64,000 nucleotides of DNA from Solenopsis invicta. Its lineage: Eukaryota; Arthropoda; Insecta; Hymenoptera; Formicidae. The stretch spans positions 10,985,037-11,049,036 of the forward strand of contig NC_052673.1 in the NCBI RefSeq assembly GCF_016802725.1, written 5' to 3'. The notes under the pieces were generated by a model, which worked only from the letters and a program-made list of their open reading frames with translations, was not told the origin of the DNA and searched no databases. The position numbers and the translations under genes are program-made. Below, in pieces: positions 61,981-64,000 of the stretch (within the stretch, counting starts at the first letter, position 1; the number at the start of each line of letters is the position of its first letter).

Positions 61981-62092
61981 TCCATTTGATGCTACAAAAG
62001 CTTCGAAGCGTTTGATTAACCAATCAGAACAAAGAATTTTACAAATTGACCAATCAAAGAATGCTTCGAAGCATTTGTGGCGTCAAGTGGAC
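61981..62092. mobile_element. MITE, 112 bp
   Basis: TCCATTTGATGCTACAAAAG, then CTTCGAAGC and TTTGATTAACCAATC, pairs with GACCAATCAAAGAATGCTTC, then GAAGCATTTGTGGCGTCAAG. Arms of about 48 bp with about 8 mismatches. Confidence 0.65.
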
Positions 62093-62259
62093 CGTAGTCT
62101 AAGTAAGGTTACGTTGTAAATAAGGGAGGTTATGTTTGATGTATAAACATTTTTTAACATATAACTGAAAATTTATAAAATATATATTTCAATATTTTAT
62201 ATATGCAACATTAACTATAAATTTTTAGTATTAACAGAGAGGAACCTCCTTGGTATTAG

Positions 62260-62496
62260 CTAGAGTCCTATATAAAGAGAGAAGCGACATTGATGTCCGA
62301 AGCTCTGATTGGTAATCTGATTGATACTTGATTGGCTAAGCGAGCAGCCATATTGTGACCACAGCTGTTTGTAGAATGATACAAATGGTGTTTGATGACG
62401 TTAGAGCGGTCCCAAAATGGTGGTGGAGGACTCAATTGGATACTGAAGGTTGTGGTGGGGGTTCGATGTCGCTTCTCTCTTTATATAGGACTCTAG
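62260..62496. mobile_element. MITE, 237 bp, perfect 31-bp TIR, TATTAG target duplication
   Basis: Both ends read CTAGAGTCCTATATAAAGAG, then AGAAGCGACAT inward (right end on the minus strand), with no mismatch over 31 bp. TATTAG is present at 62254-62259 and 62497-62502. Interior contains CCAATC-type and TGACG motifs but no ORF. Intact ends imply recent insertion. Confidence 0.85.
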
Positions 62497-63150
62497 TATT
62501 AGCAATAAATATTGGAACATTGTTTCAATGAAATTGTCTTTGAAGCGCCATGATGTGTAATTACTTAGACCTATATTATCAGACTTTTTGACTAGCTTGT
62601 CCAAGTTCAATTTTGCTTCAACCATGATTAGCTTTCAATACTAATACTTGTTTTATTCTTGTCTATATAACTTCACTTTACTGACTCCTACATGCTTTAA
62701 TCGGTTTTTTTTTTGGAGGTTACGTTACTATTTCCGCTATTTTTGCACCTAGGCCCATAACCCGTCGTTATTGTGAGATAAAATTGATGTGCAAAGAACC
62801 ATGCAAAAATCAGGGAATCTTGAATCGGACCAATTGAGATAGAAATGCAACTTGAACTTTTATTAAAATTATACTCAATGTACCCTCAATGGGATAGCGC
62901 CTGCAACAAGAATACAAGTAATTCATTTCTCGCAAACTAAACTAAAAATATTGCAACTTAGTAATTAAAGAATATTACATGCTATGCACTTGCACGTATA
63001 AAATTTTGATTTATCACGCTTACGATTAGACAAAGAAGATGAAGAACGACCGTAAACAGAGTGCATAGAGATACAACAGTACGCTAGATAGGCTCACGAA
63101 CTAACAAAGAACTACTTATCATCACCATCTACAAACACTTAAACGCAACA

Positions 63151-64000
63151 GATCCATTATGATAAAAGTTAGAACTCTTCGGTGGGCAATCAGAACAGAG
63201 ATATTAGAGAAATTCGCAAAAATAGTTTTACTAAAAAATTTCGTACTTTGACTGATATAACGCTTTCGTTTATCACTTTAGCGATTTGATCCATTATGAT
63301 AAGAGTTAGAACTCTTATGGGGCTATCAGAACTCGCGAAATAAAGGCAAAATTCGCAAAAAAATTTTACAAAAAAATTTGGAATTTTGACTGATATAAAA
63401 CGTTCGTTTTTGACTTTAGCGATTCGATCCATTATGATAAAAGTTAGTAATCTTCTGGGGGCTATCAGAACACAGAGATATTAGAGAAATTAGCAAAAAA
63501 GTTTTACTCAAAAATTTCGAACTTTGACTGATATAAGTCTTTCGTTTTTCACTTTAGCGATTCGATCCAACATGATAAAAGTTAGAACTCTTCTGGGAGC
63601 TATCAGAACACAGAAATATTGGTGAAATTGGCAAAAAAAATTTTGCTCAAAATTTCGAACTTTGACTGATATAAGTCTTTTGTTTTTCACTTTAGCGATT
63701 CGATCAATCATGATAAGAGTTAGAACTTTTCTGGGGGCTATCAGGACACAGAAATATTGGAGAAACTGGCAAAAAAAATTTTACTCAAAAATTTCGAACT
63801 TTGACTGATATAAGTCTTTCGATTTTCGAAAAGAGAAATTCACAAAAAAATTTTACTCAAAATTTCGAACTTTAACTCATATAAGTCTTTCGATTTTCAC
63901 TTTAGCGATACGATCCATTATGATAAAGGTTAGAACTCTTCTGGGGGCTATAAGAACACAGAAATATTGGAGAAATTCGCAAAAAAATTTTACTCAAAAA
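63151..64000 (-). repeat. Minisatellite, 138-bp unit, running off the window end
   Basis: Units begin GATCCATTATGATAA at 63151, 63288, 63426, 63564, 63702 and 63912, i.e. periods of 137, 138, 138, 138 and 210. The last includes an extra partial unit of about 72 bp. Each unit carries TTAGAACTCTTCTGGGGGCT, AATTTCGAACTTTGACTGAT, and CTTTAGCGATTCGATCC. Because 138 is 3 x 46, a minus-strand frame stays open across units (R-I-A-K-V-K-N-E-R-x-I-S-V-K repeats). Confidence 0.9.

Larger units (their letters stand above)
60466..63150. other. Upstream region of C2orf42 homologue to minisatellite
   Basis: No gene supported. It contains a degraded GGCCNATATTCATA MITE (60517-60650), a GC-richer segment 61140-61330 and 61490-61990 with short unrecognised frames, the palindromic element 61981-62092 and the MITE 62260-62496. 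The C2orf42 promoter should lie just above 60465; no TATA box is evident. Confidence 0.55.

Noticed and set aside
1..64000. CRISPR arrays, bacterial operons or prophage
   Set aside because: None present; spliced genes, a neuropeptide and a mariner show this is an insect nuclear genome.

Overview
This is nuclear DNA of an insect, most likely an ant or another hymenopteran. It has small phase-consistent exons split by GT-AG introns. CpG-rich segments alternate with very AT-rich ones, simple repeats are abundant, and short inverted-repeat transposons (MITEs) are dense. I read five protein-coding genes directly. A neuropeptide with the core QTFQYSRGWTN (Arg7-corazonin) fixes the window as arthropod. 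The hymenopteran placement is inference from gene structure and base composition.

Layout. (1) 313-556 (+): last coding exon of a TLX/HOX11-type homeobox gene (Drosophila C15/clawless); the homeodomain lies upstream of the window. About 15 kb of non-coding DNA follows, CpG-rich around 7.1-8.5, 9.8-10.3, 11.2-11.8 and 13.4-14.3 kb. (2) 16176-16487 (-): corazonin precursor, with a probable TATA promoter and 5'-UTR exon near 19.6-19.7 kb. (3) 23566-43505 (+): Lst2/ZFYVE28, a FYVE protein that dampens EGFR signalling, in six coding exons. The first encodes only 13 residues, lies just downstream of a (GTC)n tract, and is followed by a 14.2-kb intron full of MITEs. (4) 51383-52910 (-): bicaudal/BTF3, the beta subunit of the nascent polypeptide-associated complex, with a CpG-rich promoter. 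(5) 57597-60465 (-): the insect homologue of human C2orf42, a conserved protein of unknown function, in six coding exons, one intron being GC-AG. The window ends in a 138-bp minisatellite (63151-64000).

Mobile DNA. A dead mariner (53405-55017) carries two later insertions; removing both leaves about 1,236 bp, a normal mariner length. Several MITE families can be defined from their termini and target duplications. One family begins CCCA(A/G)TRAG and makes 2-bp duplications, one begins GGCCGRTATTCATAG, one begins ACTGAGAAAAA, and one single element has a 31-bp perfect TIR and a TATTAG duplication. A TTAA-flanked 850-bp element sits inside a MITE and begins with a 58-bp near-perfect palindrome.

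The five genes are functionally unrelated neighbours (transcription factor, neuropeptide, endosomal signalling regulator, ribosome-associated chaperone, unknown zinc protein); I see no operon-like or pathway linkage. I found no tRNA, rRNA or CRISPR. The least described items are the C2orf42 homologue (SWIM-like Cys/His pattern plus an insect ILD-repeat region) and the short-TSD MITE family.
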